Assembly (NCBI GenBank): GCA_944739405.2 | Contig: OX123205.2 | Span: 38,274,475 to 38,338,474, forward strand | Origin: Euclidia mi | Taxonomy: Eukaryota > Arthropoda > Insecta > Lepidoptera > Erebidae | DNA: 64,000 bases | Reading direction: 5' to 3' | Part shown: positions 45,151 through 57,080 of the stretch, piece after piece | How the letters are laid out: the number at the start of each line of letters is the position of its first letter | Position numbering within the stretch: the stretch's first letter is position 1 | Notes under the pieces: generated by a model | Told to the model about the DNA's origin: nothing | Databases searched by the model: none | What the model saw: only the letters and a program-made list of their open reading frames with translations | Program-made: the position numbers and the translations under genes

Positions 45151-45249
45151 CACCGAAGCCGATGCTGTTACATTCCTGGCGTCCTCCAAATCATGCTTTT
45201 AGGATGAGAATAAACACCGGATAGCTATTTTCTTACATTAATTTAGCTT

Positions 45250-45510
45250 AAGCCTTCGATACCGTCCTGATTCCACTGTTGCTTCAGAAACTTGATATGA
45301 GCTTTTGTGTTAGAGGTAGGCATAGCACTAGCATGGTTAAGAATCTTAAAAATGACTGGTTGAAAACAGTACGTTAAAATTGGCAACCATGAAAGTGACT
45401 GACACTTAGTGGTCATTGGCGTACCGCAGGGCGGTCTATTGGGACCTACACTATTCATTATGTACATGGACGACATGCACGACACCTTACACAGAAATCA
45501 TATTGCTTCG
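45250..45510 (+). pseudogene. LINE reverse transcriptase remnant
   Basis: AFDTVLIPLLLQKL at 45250 corresponds to motif A, and VIGVPQGGLLGPTLFIMYMD at about 45415-45475 to motif B. Stops separate them and no motif C follows. Confidence 0.7.
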
Positions 45511-45767
45511 TGGGTGACTCAGTGACACAAGCAACATCACAGGAGTTACAAGTGCGTTGCCTACCTTTGGCTTGGGAAAAGGAATAGTGGGATGAGGGAA
45601 AAGGAATAATAGGGTATGGAGCCTGCGGCACTCTCACTCGCCGAACGAAACGCAACAGTACAGAGACTGTTACTTTATGTCATATTCTGTGTGAGGGTAG
45701 GTAGTACTTCCCCGGTTGAGCCGGCCCAATAATTCTTAAAAATACTTCGTGTCGTGAAAAATAATCG

Positions 45768-45803
45768 TGCGCCATGATATTATAATTATAATATCATGGC
45801 GCA
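45768..45803. repeat. 36-bp perfect palindrome, no loop
   Basis: TGCGCCATGATATTATAA (45768-45785) is followed directly by its exact reverse complement (45786-45803). Confidence 0.95.
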
Positions 45804-46194
45804 TCGTAGTGACCTTAAACTTGCTAAGTTATGTGTGAAATTTGCTGATGGTTGCGATGACGCACTGGGTCGATGTGTATATTTGTCATACATATTTTTT
45901 TTCTTTTGGTGTCGGATAGAAAAATCCTCATGGAGTCCCTCCGCCCTGGGGGAAGGGCGAAAGGGACTGTCAGACTCTTACTGACTAAAAAGTACTAAAA
46001 ACCAATCCTCGTTGCTCATGTACCAATGTGTCGGAGGGTCGCGTATCGCCGAAGCATTCCTCGCTACCCCCTTAAGCCTAGGTCTAAAATAAGTAAGAAA
46101 TAAAAATAATTTAAAAGAATTAAACCAGGAGCCCGCATGGGGAGTAAGAAAGAAAATAAAATTGTATGCGTACTTCTAACTGGCACCGAACTCA

Positions 46195-46445
46195 AAAAGT
46201 GTTGTTGTTAAAAATATTAGTTTTTCAGCTGCCTAGTGCGAGCATCTTTAGATGTTAAAGGCTCTTGGCAATTAGTCCATTTACTGACACAACTATCGGC
46301 ACAATGATCGCCGAGTTCACATCCCACATATCGACAATCGCATGAGCTGGGCCCAAATATTTGATCTCCTTCTCTTTTTCTGCTTTTACGAGAGTGCCGT
46401 CATGCGATATGGTAATAACGTCTATCAGAAATAGATATTGAGTTT
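46195..46445 (-). pseudogene. LINE ORF C-terminal fragment
   Basis: Minus-strand open stretch from about 46440 reads LIDVITISHDGTLVKAEKEK, IKYLGPAHAIVDMWDV and IVPIVVSVNGLIAKSL, then stops. This VW/VPIV(I)..G(L)I.KSL block is the C-terminal part of a non-LTR ORF seen in insects. Confidence 0.6.
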
Positions 46446-46959
46446 GTTTATTTAAAAATAAAATTATAGCATTAGGTATATTTTGTGTATTTATTTAATT
46501 ATGCTCCGAAACACTCAGCTAAAACTTTCCGGTGAAAAGATAGTCCTTGGCTATGCTTTTTTAGTACAAAGTGAAAATATGTTACACAATAGTGCAAATG
46601 CTACCTTTTTTTTGCAATAACTGTTACCCGCATCGGCGAATACGTGGGCTGAAGCTAGTCTGTAAACTAAAGGTATCGATAAAGTTATAGCGTCACTATG
46701 TTCATGCGTCACAATCTTTATACGAATAAATCAAAATGTCTATGAACGAAGTATCAAAGTTTCAAATGAAGTTCTATTAAATTTTGACGGGTAATGGGGC
46801 CCAACGCGGTGACCTATGTCAGACCATTGAGTGATGGGATTCCTACGTCTATTAACATAATATAATTATATAGTCTAAGGAGGTGTCGTTCTTTTTCGAG
46901 TCGCGCAGATAATAAAATTGTTTAAAGTAATATGATAGTTGGCGGCGCGGCGTGCGGTA

Positions 46960-47170
46960 GATTACCTGTATAAAAAACTAGTCGACGCCAGCGGCTTCGC
47001 ACGCACATATTTTCGAATTTCCCGTTTTGCCCGATCCCGTGGGAATTTCGGGAAATCCCGTCTTAGTGCACCCCTACGGTGCCCAAAGAACATACATGCT
47101 ACATTTCATCTTCTTACGACCAGTAGTTTCGGCTGTAGCGTGTCTGTCAGTCAGTCAGTAACGCAAGGAT
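46960..47170. repeat. Dispersed repeat (cccgtgggaatttcggg family)
   Basis: Second copy of the family at 1885-2040. It runs from 'gccagcggcttcgcacgc' through CCCGATCCCGTGGGAATTTC to 'cagtaacgcaaggatttta'. Confidence 0.65.
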
Positions 47171-47171
47171 T

Positions 47172-47550
47172 TTATACAGGGTGTCATAAGACCCATCACC
47201 AAGCCGAAGTCTACTCGTTGTGGACATCATGGCAAGTCATACTAAGAAAAATTATACCTGCGAAACGATTTTTTTTTAAGTTTTCACATTTTGTAAATTA
47301 AAAGCGCGCGGGTGCAATGCTCGAAATACCTACTTATCCATGGGGTCAAAGGACATCTGAAGAACATATTGGCATGGTAAATGCATCGATTTTGTACCTA
47401 ATTAGAAAAAAATCCATACTAACTTTGAGCCACAATATCTCCTGAACTAGTAATTTCCCAGGTATGGTGCCGAAGTAAAAAATGTTCGTAGTGATTGGTA
47501 CAACATGGGATTTCAGTTTTCGTTAAGGGACTTTTTACACCCTGTATAGT
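47172..47550. mobile_element. ~380-bp MITE with TACAGGGTGT ends
   Basis: Left TATACAGGGTGTCATAAG and right TTTACACCCTGTATA are inverted. It truncates the downstream end of a gypsy RT frame. TIRs of this form are common for Tc1/mariner MITEs. Confidence 0.75.
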
Positions 47551-48057
47551 AAGAAGATAATCATGCCTAAGAATCTCCTTAATTCTTTTTGGTTTGGGAA
47601 ATTCTGCAATTGCTTTGTAATTTTCTTGCGTCGGGCGTATTCCTTGGCTCGTTATATGAGAACCAAGGAAGTCTATGTCGCTCTTGAGAAATTCGCACTT
47701 TTCGAGGTTAATCGTTATCCCATGCTCCTGTAGGTGTTTGAAAACTGTATCTAAGTGCTGGTAAAATAGATTCTCATTTTCTGACGCAATTAAACAGTCT
47801 TCGATAAACACGAAGATGAAGTCCAAATCTCTGAATAGTGACTCCATGAAGCACTGGAATGTTTGTGCTGCATTCCGTAGCGTAGGCCAAAAGGTATTAA
47901 ATATTCAAAAGTTCCGAAAGGAGTAGGTAATAATACTTAGCTGTTTTTCCACATCTTTGACTGGCATGCAATGGTAGGCTTTTCGGACATCACTAAAATT
48001 TTGCTGAGTAGCTCCGTATTTATTTTCTAATAAATACCTATATATAGGCTATATAAG
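47540..48057 (-). pseudogene. gypsy reverse transcriptase, palm region
   Basis: Minus strand: FSDVRKAYHCMPV (motif A region), then LRNAAQTFQCFMESLFRDLD, then FIEDCLIAS at the place of the catalytic YIDD-type motif, then GITINLEKCEFLKSDIDFLG. The catalytic motif has Glu for the first Asp. Frames are shifted between the blocks. Upstream it is cut by the TTAA element at 48062-52815; the matching upstream RT part is at 53524-54040. Confidence 0.8.
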
Positions 48058-48605
48058 TTAAGGCGCTACCTTGAAAATGTATGCCCTTTTTGATTACAGA
48101 TTTTGAAGCAGTCAGATACACCAGCAAAGTGAAAATTTTATATATTATTTATCAGGTCTTTATCTAGGGACTGCCCGGACAGATACACGATTGGAAGATT
48201 TTCGCTCGATAGAATTTTAATTTGAAAAACATGCTTTCTCTAAATATTTTTAGGATATTTTAAAAAATACTTAACTTTTCGCCTTGAAATTGCTACTCAC
48301 TGGAAAAAGAGCTAGTTTATTAGGGATTGGTCTAACGATTTTTTTCTAAAACGATTATTACTTGAGTTATGAACGAAATAAGATTTCAGACAGTTTCGTG
48401 ATGGCACGCCATGTCAAAAACCGTGCGATATTCAACTTTATAGCTAAGCGTGCGTTCACACTGCGCCGGACCGGCTAATAAGCCGGAATCCGGCGCCCGG
48501 AGCGAGTGTTCACACTACGCCGCGACCGACTAATTAGCCGGAGGACGGCCGGCTCCCTAGATTAAATTAACTTTATAGATGGAAGTATTGCATCACAAGA
48601 ACATC

Positions 48606-48669
48606 ACTAAAATAATCTGACATTGGTGACCATGGGTGGCCATGGTCACCAATATCAGATTCTTTTAGT
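48606..48669. repeat. 30-bp hairpin, 4-nt loop
   Basis: 48606-48635 pairs with 48640-48669 with two mismatches; the centre includes ATTGGTGACCATGG. Inside the 48062-52815 element. Confidence 0.9.
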
Positions 48670-48974
48670 CAAAATTAAATAGAACTTCATGTGAAACTTA
48701 GAAACTTCATTCATAGACATTTTGACTTATGCGTATAAAGATTGTACTGATATTTGTAGGGACGTTGAAATTTTATCGATACTTTTATTTAAAATGTTTT
48801 TGTATGAAAGAGAAACAAATACATCCTTAAAAACTTTCGCGTTCATAATAACAGTTTATATATAAAACCATTTTCGGCAAACAACTACTAAGCTATGCAT
48901 GTTTAGTCGCGATTTTTTCCTAGATCATAGCTAGCGATACTCACCTAATAAATGCACATAACTTCCAAAACTCA

Positions 48975-49173
48975 GAGACATGGGTTTGAATTTGAATTTT
49001 ATTACCACATTCTTCATACTTACTAATAATTTCACTAATTTAATAAAATAAGGTTGACGGAGCTCTGCTTCGCAGGGTTCTTTTTTTCGGGTTAAAGGTC
49101 AAAGGAGAACCTAACATAACCTATTTAGTTAGCGTGCGTTCAGACATGGGTTTGAATTTGAATTTTATTACCA
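48975..49173. repeat. Hairpin-repeat fragment between 31-bp direct repeats
   Basis: A 31-bp sequence starting GACATGGGTTTGAATTTGAA occurs at about 48978-49008 and 49143-49173. Between them is a diverged copy of the GGAGCCCTGC hairpin repeat (49059-49080). Confidence 0.8.
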
Positions 49174-50438
49174 TTTAAATTAAGTACACGGTGCCTGGTG
49201 GCAACCAAACATTGACGTTACTGAACTTCAATGTCCGTTTGACAATGAAATCAGCTAAAAACACGATTTGTTTATTTGTTCCTGACTTGGTTACATATAA
49301 TAATAATATGCAGGTTTTAATTTGAACAGGTTTTGTAAATGAAAACACAAGTGCCTACGTTAAAATTTATTGATCTATATTTATGTTTCATCGAAATTTA
49401 CTTTATACCTACTAGGAGAGCTGGCATCAATTTTGGGTAGGTATTTGAGGCATGATTGCAGACCTGGCTGGCGAGCAGCGAGGCTATAGAAAATTATGAA
49501 AAAATGAACAAAAATGTATTTGAGGCAACATGCATTTTTTTAATATAATAGTTTAATGTATATAGCATACAAACAAACATAAGTCAGATGATTTAGTCGG
49601 GGCTTTATTACATTGCCAGGCGTTTTTTTATATTAGTTTGAAAATTATTTTTGCATGCGCCGGGCTATGTTAAAGCCACGACTAAATCAAATAATATAAT
49701 CATTTATAGACATTTATCTTACTCTACGCTAGAAAAATCATAAGTCAAAATGAAGTAACTATGTATATTGGACAAGACTGCTATTGTAATGCGGTCTCTA
49801 TAGTATTTTCCTTATTCTAAGGCCAGCTCCGATCAGTGTTACCAACTTAGTAGAATTAGCACTAAAACTGGGGGTTTCAACATTTGCCTAAAATTGAATA
49901 CAACGTTCGTTTTAAAATAATTTGTACATTGTTCAATCTATTATTATTATATTACTTGATGTGTTGACTTAACATTTAATTTGCATTTTTCTTTACATAT
50001 TACCTAATAGAACAAATTATTATTTTTGTATACCAATTGTTTTCCGAAGTGAAATAAGTATTATAATGATAATTTAAGTGGGTGTCAGGTGTCTAGGGAA
50101 ATTTTATTTGTGGTTTCTGGTGGAGAGCTTAGTTCAACTGTTGGTAACACTATGTCACCGGCACTAGGCATGGGTCTATGCACGTTGTCATAACTATCTA
50201 TATTTCATAACCATCCATATCGTTCTATAATCGTCTAATGCATAACTAGAATGATAACAGCAAGTGGTTTGGTAAGACTCGTTTTAAAAAACCATTAAGA
50301 ATGCTAAGATTGTTATCGAGACCTATAATGAAATGTATTGAGATGGCAAAAACTACGGCAAAAATAGCAAAAAGTTAATCAACAAAAAACATTGTGAAAA
50401 TGAAAAATCTAAACAAATAACAAATGTGGCCAGATTAA

Positions 50439-51121
50439 CCCTAGATTACTAACCTTCGTCAATTCGACTACGCGGGTTTGTTTAAATCGTGCTAACTTTT
50501 GCGCGCGCGATCGCACTGCTTCCACACTTTAGATAATCTCAGTCGACCCGTTGCCCCCCCGACTGACGGTAGTGTTTTGAATGGGGGGGCACCTTGAGCG
50601 CCGTTCCAGCAACCATGAGTCGTCGGATCGACGAAGGTTAGTATTAACGTAACATTTTGTCTTATTTAGTTGGTGAACTCTTGCGTTTTTTTTGTTTTGT
50701 TTATTTATTTTCTTTGCGAAAATATTGCGACTGATGTATCTCATACCTAAAAAAGGAAAATATAAGCCTTGTGTCCCTCCGCAAAGCGAAGGATGAATAA
50801 AAGTAGTTGCACCCAGAGCAAGAAATCGTTGTGCGGGGAGCACAAACTTGACGTTTGTCGCAAATGTATAACTTGATAGATTCTTACCAAAATTTTTGTT
50901 CCATTACTTTATTTAATTCGTTATTTCTAATATTTGAAAATTATATTAGAAATAACGAATTATGCATATTTTTTATTTTTATTATATAATAAATTTATAA
51001 TAAAAATAAAAAATATGCATGTTTAATTCAAATAAAACCCATTATCCCCTTTATTAAATACCGTAGTCGAAAGTACGAAGGTTAGTAATAAGGGTCGAAA
51101 AATAAGGTTAGTGATCTAAGG
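50439..51121. mobile_element. piggyBac-like MITE, 683 bp
   Basis: TTAA on both sides (50435-50438 and 51122-51125). TIRs CCCTAGATTACTAACCTT and CCTTAGATCACTAACCTT; a further inverted block GACGAAGGTTAGTA / ACTAACCTTCGTC lies inside. Contains two adjacent perfect hairpins. Confidence 0.85.
50916..51021. repeat. Two adjacent perfect hairpins
   Basis: First: 50916-50934 with 50944-50962 (19-bp arms). Second: 50963-50987 with 50997-51021 (25-bp arms). Both have 9-nt loops and no mismatch. They abut each other exactly. Confidence 0.9.
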
Positions 51122-51124
51122 TTA

Positions 51125-51700
51125 AAAAAATTTAAATATAATGCAAATTTAAAATAAAATTAAACTATGTGAAGAATACGCCAAACAAAAACAAAAAGAA
51201 AAAAATCTAATAGTATCACAAAAAGCTGTTTTTTTTTAAAGTTCACAAACATTACAAAACGTTAATATTGAACAAATAAACCGTAACAAGACAACAAAAA
51301 TACGGCAAAATGAGTTAAAAGTTCAAGGAATAAAAAAATGCAACAAATAAAAATAAAAAATGTACAAAAAGTATACAAAGATATCAAAATGAAATTAAAA
51401 TATAAAGTTAAATTAAACAAATATGGTGCGAATAATAGCAAAAAGCTAAATGTAATAAAATTAAGCACAAAAGTGAAAAAAAAAGTAATACCGTTACGTA
51501 CAGATAAAATAATTATATTTTTATCTGTACTATGTAACATAAAAAGTTTAAAAATTACATAAATCCAAAACGTGTATAAAAATGATAAAAATATATATAA
51601 AATCGTAAAATTATTTATCAAAGAGTAAAGGAAACTCAACAATAAATATATCAAAAAAAAAGAATACAATAAGAAGAAATAAATAAGCCTTGGAATGTTA
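51125..51700. other. Strongly A-rich, strand-skewed segment
   Basis: The plus strand is dominated by A with little T or C in runs such as AAAAATAAAAAATGTACAAA. The same composition occurs at 50330-50434, so the piggyBac MITE seems to have landed inside one A-rich block. The hydrophobic minus-strand open frame across it is a composition artefact. Confidence 0.6.
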
Positions 51701-52907
51701 CAAAATGTTTATCTAAATGGTCACCGGCCAACCATTCTGCTGTCAAAAAACGCTACGTTAAAATATAACTACATAGGTAAAGTCTGACCGCGCGCGGCAT
51801 TTCATGGTGGTTATACTCGTTATGAAATTTAGATAGTCAAACAATTGACGAATAACTATCTATACCTAATATAGCATATGATCGTTGCCATAACGATTGG
51901 TGTATTCTAACGCATACTCTTAGCTCAGCTCTACGAGTCCGTCTTAACCTTTCAAGTACCGCGTCCTCTAAAACGTCAATTTGGCTATACGACCACGCCG
52001 TACGACATCATCGCGCGCGCGGTACTAGACATTGAATGTTATCGCTCTGAGAGGTCTTTGTTTATGTTTTCAAGAGTTCGAGTTACAATTTCTTGAAACC
52101 CATTTATATAGCCAATATTAAAAAATTATAATAATAACATTTGAGTGCATATTTAGTTTTGTATAGCTCTCTGTTTTGAACGGATCTTAGAATACCGGTT
52201 CTATCGACAATTGTAGCGTATTATAATTAAAAATAAAATATTTTTTTGTTTATTTTTGTATTTTAATATTCTGTATAATATGGGTTTTCCAATTAAAACT
52301 AAAAATATGCATGTATCCATTATAATAATTCCCCCTTTTCAATAGCAAACATTTGCTGAAATTCACAGTTTCGCGCGCATTGAAATGAAATGTCCTTTTA
52401 CTTTTTAATTTGACATCAAATTGGATCAGAAGAAGGTTTCATAGCTGTCTATGATTCGTAAAAATGCAATGCCATTTGAAATAATTGATAAAATGTACTA
52501 GGCCAGTGTAAAAAACGTCATAGATTGAAGGACGGAATCTGGACATGAATTCATGTCGTCGGTAAACAAGGGGACTTTTTTGTAGGACATGAATTCATGT
52601 CCTCGGTCGTCGAAAGGTTAATGCCCGGATCCGGTCTATTGACCGGATCCAGCTTAGTGTGAATAGCTTCATACAAATTGTTCTGCCACTGGTTCGTTAT
52701 TCGCCGGTCCGGGCATTAAGCCGGACCGGCTAATTAGCCGGTCCGGCGTAGTGTGAACGCTCGCTAACACTTAGCGATGACCTCTGCACGATTTTTTGAT
52801 CTTCGAGGTAGCGCCTTAAATCGGGTTATTCCTCTTGTCCCCTGATTACTGAATGCTCAACAACGTCACGGTACCTGATAAATATCCACTTCCACGATTA
52901 ACGGTAA

Positions 52908-53523
52908 GGGGTTATTCCTCTTGTCCCCCAGCTCTTCGGCCCCACTGGGGGCCAGTGAGAATTTTTTTCCTGTTCTCCCCCAGCGGGGACAATAGGAAAG
53001 ATTTTTCCTTTTGTCCCCCAGACAGCCCCGCTGAGGGCTACTGGGATTTTAACAACACCTTTTTTAATCTTTGCTTCACTGAATATTGAAATCCCGCTCT
53101 TAGTAATAACAAGCCACCTCTTTTATTAATTATGTCAAAGGCGTTAGCACCAGAGCTACAACTTGGTGTGCTTTCCGCCATGACGCGGTATGTATTACTG
53201 ATAACATGCACCCTTTACCTTTTTGTGTCACAGGAAAGGGTAAACAATATATTACTACCTGCTCGAGACATTTAAGATGCAGGTAATACAGTTTAAAGGC
53301 GCTATTGAATAATTATGAGTCTCATGACAATATAAAAAATAAATGATTTAACAAACGTCAAATACCGATATCAAGACGATATTTAAAATAATATTTTTCT
53401 GGGGGCCAACAGGAAATTATGATTCCGTTTGGCCCCGTTAAATTGTAGTGGGGGACAACAGTACGAAAATTCCTTTCGACCCCCAGTGGGGCCGAAGAGC
53501 TGGGGGACAAGAGGAATAACCCC
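52908..53523. mobile_element. 616-bp TIR element flanked by inverted gypsy sequence
   Basis: Inverted ends GGGGTTATTCCTCTTGTCCC, continuing through CCAGCTCTTCGGCCCCACTG. GC-rich subterminal copies of 'gtcccccag' occur inside. Flanks are TAA (52905-52907) and TTA (53524-53526), inverted with respect to each other because the 65 bp on both sides is the same gypsy RT segment in opposite orientation. Confidence 0.85.
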
Positions 53524-54040
53524 TTACCGTTAATCGTGGAAGTGGATATTTATCAGGTACCGTGACGTTGTTGAGCATTCAGTAATCTCCACATAGTCTC
53601 CATTCACCATTCTTTTTCTTAACCATGTGCAAAGGGCTTGCCCACGGACTGTCGGATGGGTGACAATGGTCTTGCGCATGCTGATACTGGGGGGCTTTTA
53701 GTTATATGTAATATGGTGTTCAATCTTGTGTTTTGGAGAAGTACGTAGGGAGGAAGATTTCGCAATGCCTTCGTATTTTTTTAAGAGTTGAATAATGTGC
53801 GTTTATCGAATTGTATGTTGAGTCGATTTGCTCAGGGTTACAGTTGCAGGCGTTGTCGGCTCAGTTACCCTGTCAAATAGTTTCCGACCTGCTACGGTGA
53901 CCAATAGTTTAAAATGTTCCAAAAAATCTGCTTCAATAATCGGTTGCGTTACATCGGCGATGACGAAATTCCATGTGAAATTTCTCCGTAGTCCCAAGTT
54001 AGTAGTTAGTCCCTTAGTTTAGCGGCGTAGGGTGTGTATT
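53524..54040 (-). pseudogene. gypsy protease end and RT start
   Basis: Minus strand from 54000: LGLRR-like GLRRNFTWNFVIADVTQPII and EADFLEHFKLLV (end of the aspartic protease region), then about 53660-53590 SPWASPLHMVKKKNGEWRLC and GDY, a stop, LNNVTVPDKYPLPRLTV. These are the RT fingers of a gypsy element. The catalytic palm is 5.5 kb away at 47540-48057, separated by two insertions. Confidence 0.8.
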
Positions 54041-55304
54041 GTTCATTTTGTATAAATAAATGTCTCTATGGCTTGCAAATAACTCAGAAATAACTGAAAT
54101 GTTTGTTCCATATCAATCAAAAATCGAATACCACTTTTTCGTAGTAGTACTAGGGCTTGTAATATCGGACAGTTTTGAATTCCGGAACTGAGTTACGATA
54201 TCGAAGTGTCAATTTCGGAATTCCGGTACTGATTCCGGAATCGGTGTGCTCTTGAAAGATTTAAATTTCTTATATAAAATAAACGTGTATAATGCCAAAA
54301 TTAAACAAGTTATTCGTTATACGTTGGATAGATCCAGATTTTAATTTTTTTACAGTTTTTATTAATTGCCAACGTGTCATGTAAAGTAGCGTGTTAGGTG
54401 TACCTACCGTGTAAGACTGACAGATATGATATGATAGCATTCAAAACACCGTTATACACTAAAAAAATCAGCATAATCAAGGTGCGCGTCAAAGCAGCGA
54501 AGTTAAAATAGGACTGGGTGGGATATGTCTGTAGGATACATCTCGAAAAGTGGACATACATCACAATGAAACCCTGAAGGCGACACAGGAGCAGGCCGAA
54601 AAAACGATGGCGGCATGGCTTGATACTTTTCTAGCAGACTGGCAAGATAAAGCCAAAGATTTATGGAAGAGTGTGGGGGAGATCTTAGCCCAGCAGTGGG
54701 ACAGTAACGGTTAAAATGCAAACAAATATTACTAAACTTTAAAATTACATTTGGGAATAAAGTGAGAGTTTATGCACTCTCCTCATTTTATGGGTAGTGG
54801 ATTAATTCAATTGTTGAAAAAATCGTGAGGCGAGAAGCAATAAAATCTTTGAAATCGATTTTTTCCCTTATGAAATTGTTCAATTTCCAAAAAAGTGATG
54901 ATCTATTGAAGCAAGTTACAGGCTCTAGAAGGGTGTGGAGGTATGAGAAGATGTTGTGTTGTGTGGAAAAAATAAAGAATCCAGGAAACGAAATATATAC
55001 TTTTACTGTGGAACCACATAATTTTTGAGAACTAGACTTTTTAACCTCAGCTCCCTCTAATTTATCAACCGTCTTTCGCGAAGTACCTATCTGATCTAAA
55101 TGTCCGTTGTCCTCCAGCAGCAGTAAGCTCTAACGAATATAATTATGATTATAACGATTGAGACCGGTGTCGGTTGTTTAACAGGCACCTTTCCATCATT
55201 GTTTGCAATTGCTAACAGTAAAATTTACTACTGTAGTATGCTGTCCAGATCTTGGGAAGCTGAAGTGCATGATACCAGCACCCAGACAACAACCAGAACT
55301 TTTT

Positions 55305-55372
55305 CTGAATGAACTTTCTCTTGTGCAGGAGTTGGCACGGGCCAACTCCTGCACAAGAGAAAGTTCATTCAG
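55305..55372. repeat. Perfect 32-bp hairpin, 4-nt loop
   Basis: 55305-55336 pairs without mismatch with 55341-55372; loop ACGG. Confidence 0.95.
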
Positions 55373-56191
55373 AGCACGGGCTCCTGCCGATGCCTATTGT
55401 CGGACCGGATCCATTTTTCAGCACAAGAAACGATAGGCTTCAATATTCTATATCGTGACGGTTGAGTAAACTCACATAGCACTCAATGGGTGTTTGTTAT
55501 TTCTGCAATTGTTTCCTTATTTATTTTAAAGGAATTAGAATTGTTTCATAAATCGTTACTAACAACGAAGCTAGCTCTGATGTGGTTTGCATTAGATATG
55601 CTTCCATGATTTCATTTAATTCTTTATGGTCAACTATGATCACAGATCGTTCACGGAATTGGCAAAATATCAGGGACATGGGAAACAAGGGGGAGCGCGG
55701 AGTCGCTGAGGAAGGAATGGTGACCTAACACTGTGTAGTATTAGCCACGTTCACAAAAAATGTTATCTAGAAAAGTCACTTTGTATTATGTATGAATATC
55801 GGAATTACGATATTAGGGTCCTCAATCCCGCTATTATAATATCGGGATTAATTCCGGGATCCATGCCCTAGTCAGTACCTAATAGTTAGGCGGTTGGACG
55901 GGTGAATAGCACAGATATCGCCGTAGTTTGTGCTTTAATTAGTTCCCTGATCCTTAGAGATAAAATTTTGTTTCAAATCACACGCTTTAGTACATTTTCT
56001 TGCGTAATTTCCGAATTTGTTGTGATAGAAACAATAGTGTTTTCTTTCTCAACTGCTCGCTCTTGAACTTGGTCTTGACGGAAAATGCTGACGGTTGAAA
56101 TAAATCGATCTCAATCAATCTATCATCTCTGCCGAGTACTTACAGCTTGCGTAAAAATTACGAAAGTTTAAAACTTTATTCGTCGGATTTG

Positions 56192-56234
56192 GACCTGGGT
56201 GATCAAAAACTTTAAGTTTTTGATCACCCAGGTC
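56192..56234. repeat. Perfect 20-bp hairpin, 3-nt loop
   Basis: GACCTGGGTGATCAAAAACT (56192-56211) pairs with 56215-56234. Confidence 0.95.
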
Positions 56235-56643
56235 ACAGACAATATAATACCCTAGTACAGACACACGGTGACGAACATTAAACTGCGAACTGCCTAACTT
56301 TTGCTATGCTTGGAGCTATATTGTTTTCGTCAAATTTACACTAGATGGGGTCAGTGGACGCCTGGACGCAGAGCGAACGCCGACAATTCGATAGGTGCTA
56401 CGCAAAGCACCGGGAGATGGCGCTTAAAATAAAAACAATGCTGCGCTAGAGGTTGTAGTATAGTGTTGTCTGTGCTAGAGGTGAATGACTTGATCACTTG
56501 ACCTTGCATCTGTGACCTTGCAGAGAGGCCTTGGACAGGGTGAAATTCGTGCGACTTCTCAGTACTGGTGCGATGCGATTCATGCGATTCAAAGATGCAT
56601 AACTTTAAATGCATTTTCCTATTTCGTTCTTTTCGATGTACCT

Positions 56644-56689
56644 AATTATTTTAATATCAAGCGTACTTAGGCTTGATATTAAAATAATT
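56644..56689. repeat. Perfect 19-bp hairpin, 8-nt loop
   Basis: AATTATTTTAATATCAAGC (56644-56662) pairs with 56671-56689. Confidence 0.9.
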
Positions 56690-57080
56690 TGTATAAAGGA
56701 CATGAAAAACTAAACATTTATAACCTATGTTATGATTACCTAATGTAATGTGATAGACTCGCGAGTAGGTATTAAATTTGAACAATTTTGTAAAGATAAT
56801 AAAAATTGGCCAACTCGCAAATGTTACAACTCTGTGAGTTATTAGGTATACTGTTATGGGTTATTTGGAATGTATTAGGTGTTTGACTTCGTACCTTTAT
56901 CGTTTTGACATTGGCATTGGGGATTTGATAATTATTATAGAACTATTTGAAAGAGTACCTACCTACTTATGTAGGTACTTAATAATTTTTATTATGATTA
57001 AAATGGACATCGTATTGTAATTTTAATATATTATTTGCACGCTGCTGGCACTTGCACGCTCGCGAATACAAATGTAGGTA

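Larger units (their letters stand above)
48062..52815. mobile_element. 4.75-kb TTAA-flanked TIR element
   Basis: Flanked by TTAA (48058-48061 and 52816-52819). Short TIR GGCGCTACCTTGAA / GGCGCTACCTCGAA. Subterminal inverted blocks at 48449-48490 and 52715-52765 share GCGTTCACACTGCGCCGG-type sequence and the palindromic core CCGGCTAATTAGCCGG, with extra copies near each end. No transposase; the interior is AT-rich and carries nested MITEs. piggyBac- or Kolobok-type by TSD. Confidence 0.8.
54041..57070. other. Gene-free segment with several perfect palindromes
   Basis: Only short unsupported open frames. Contains perfect hairpins at 55305-55372, 56192-56234 and 56644-56689. A short inverted 'ggaattccgg' rich patch (54170-54240) and its echo at 55790-55860 ('attccgggatcc') are present. 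Confidence 0.6.

Noticed and set aside
44478..45202. Several overlapping ORFs of 94-145 residues
   Set aside because: They lie in a GC-rich retroelement segment where stops are rare in all frames; no domain or consistent codon use.
51262..51669. Minus-strand 135-residue hydrophobic ORF resembling a membrane or mitochondrial protein
   Set aside because: It lies on the complement of a strongly A-rich block, so Phe/Leu/Ile codons are forced by composition. No conserved motif, and overlapping frames are equally open.
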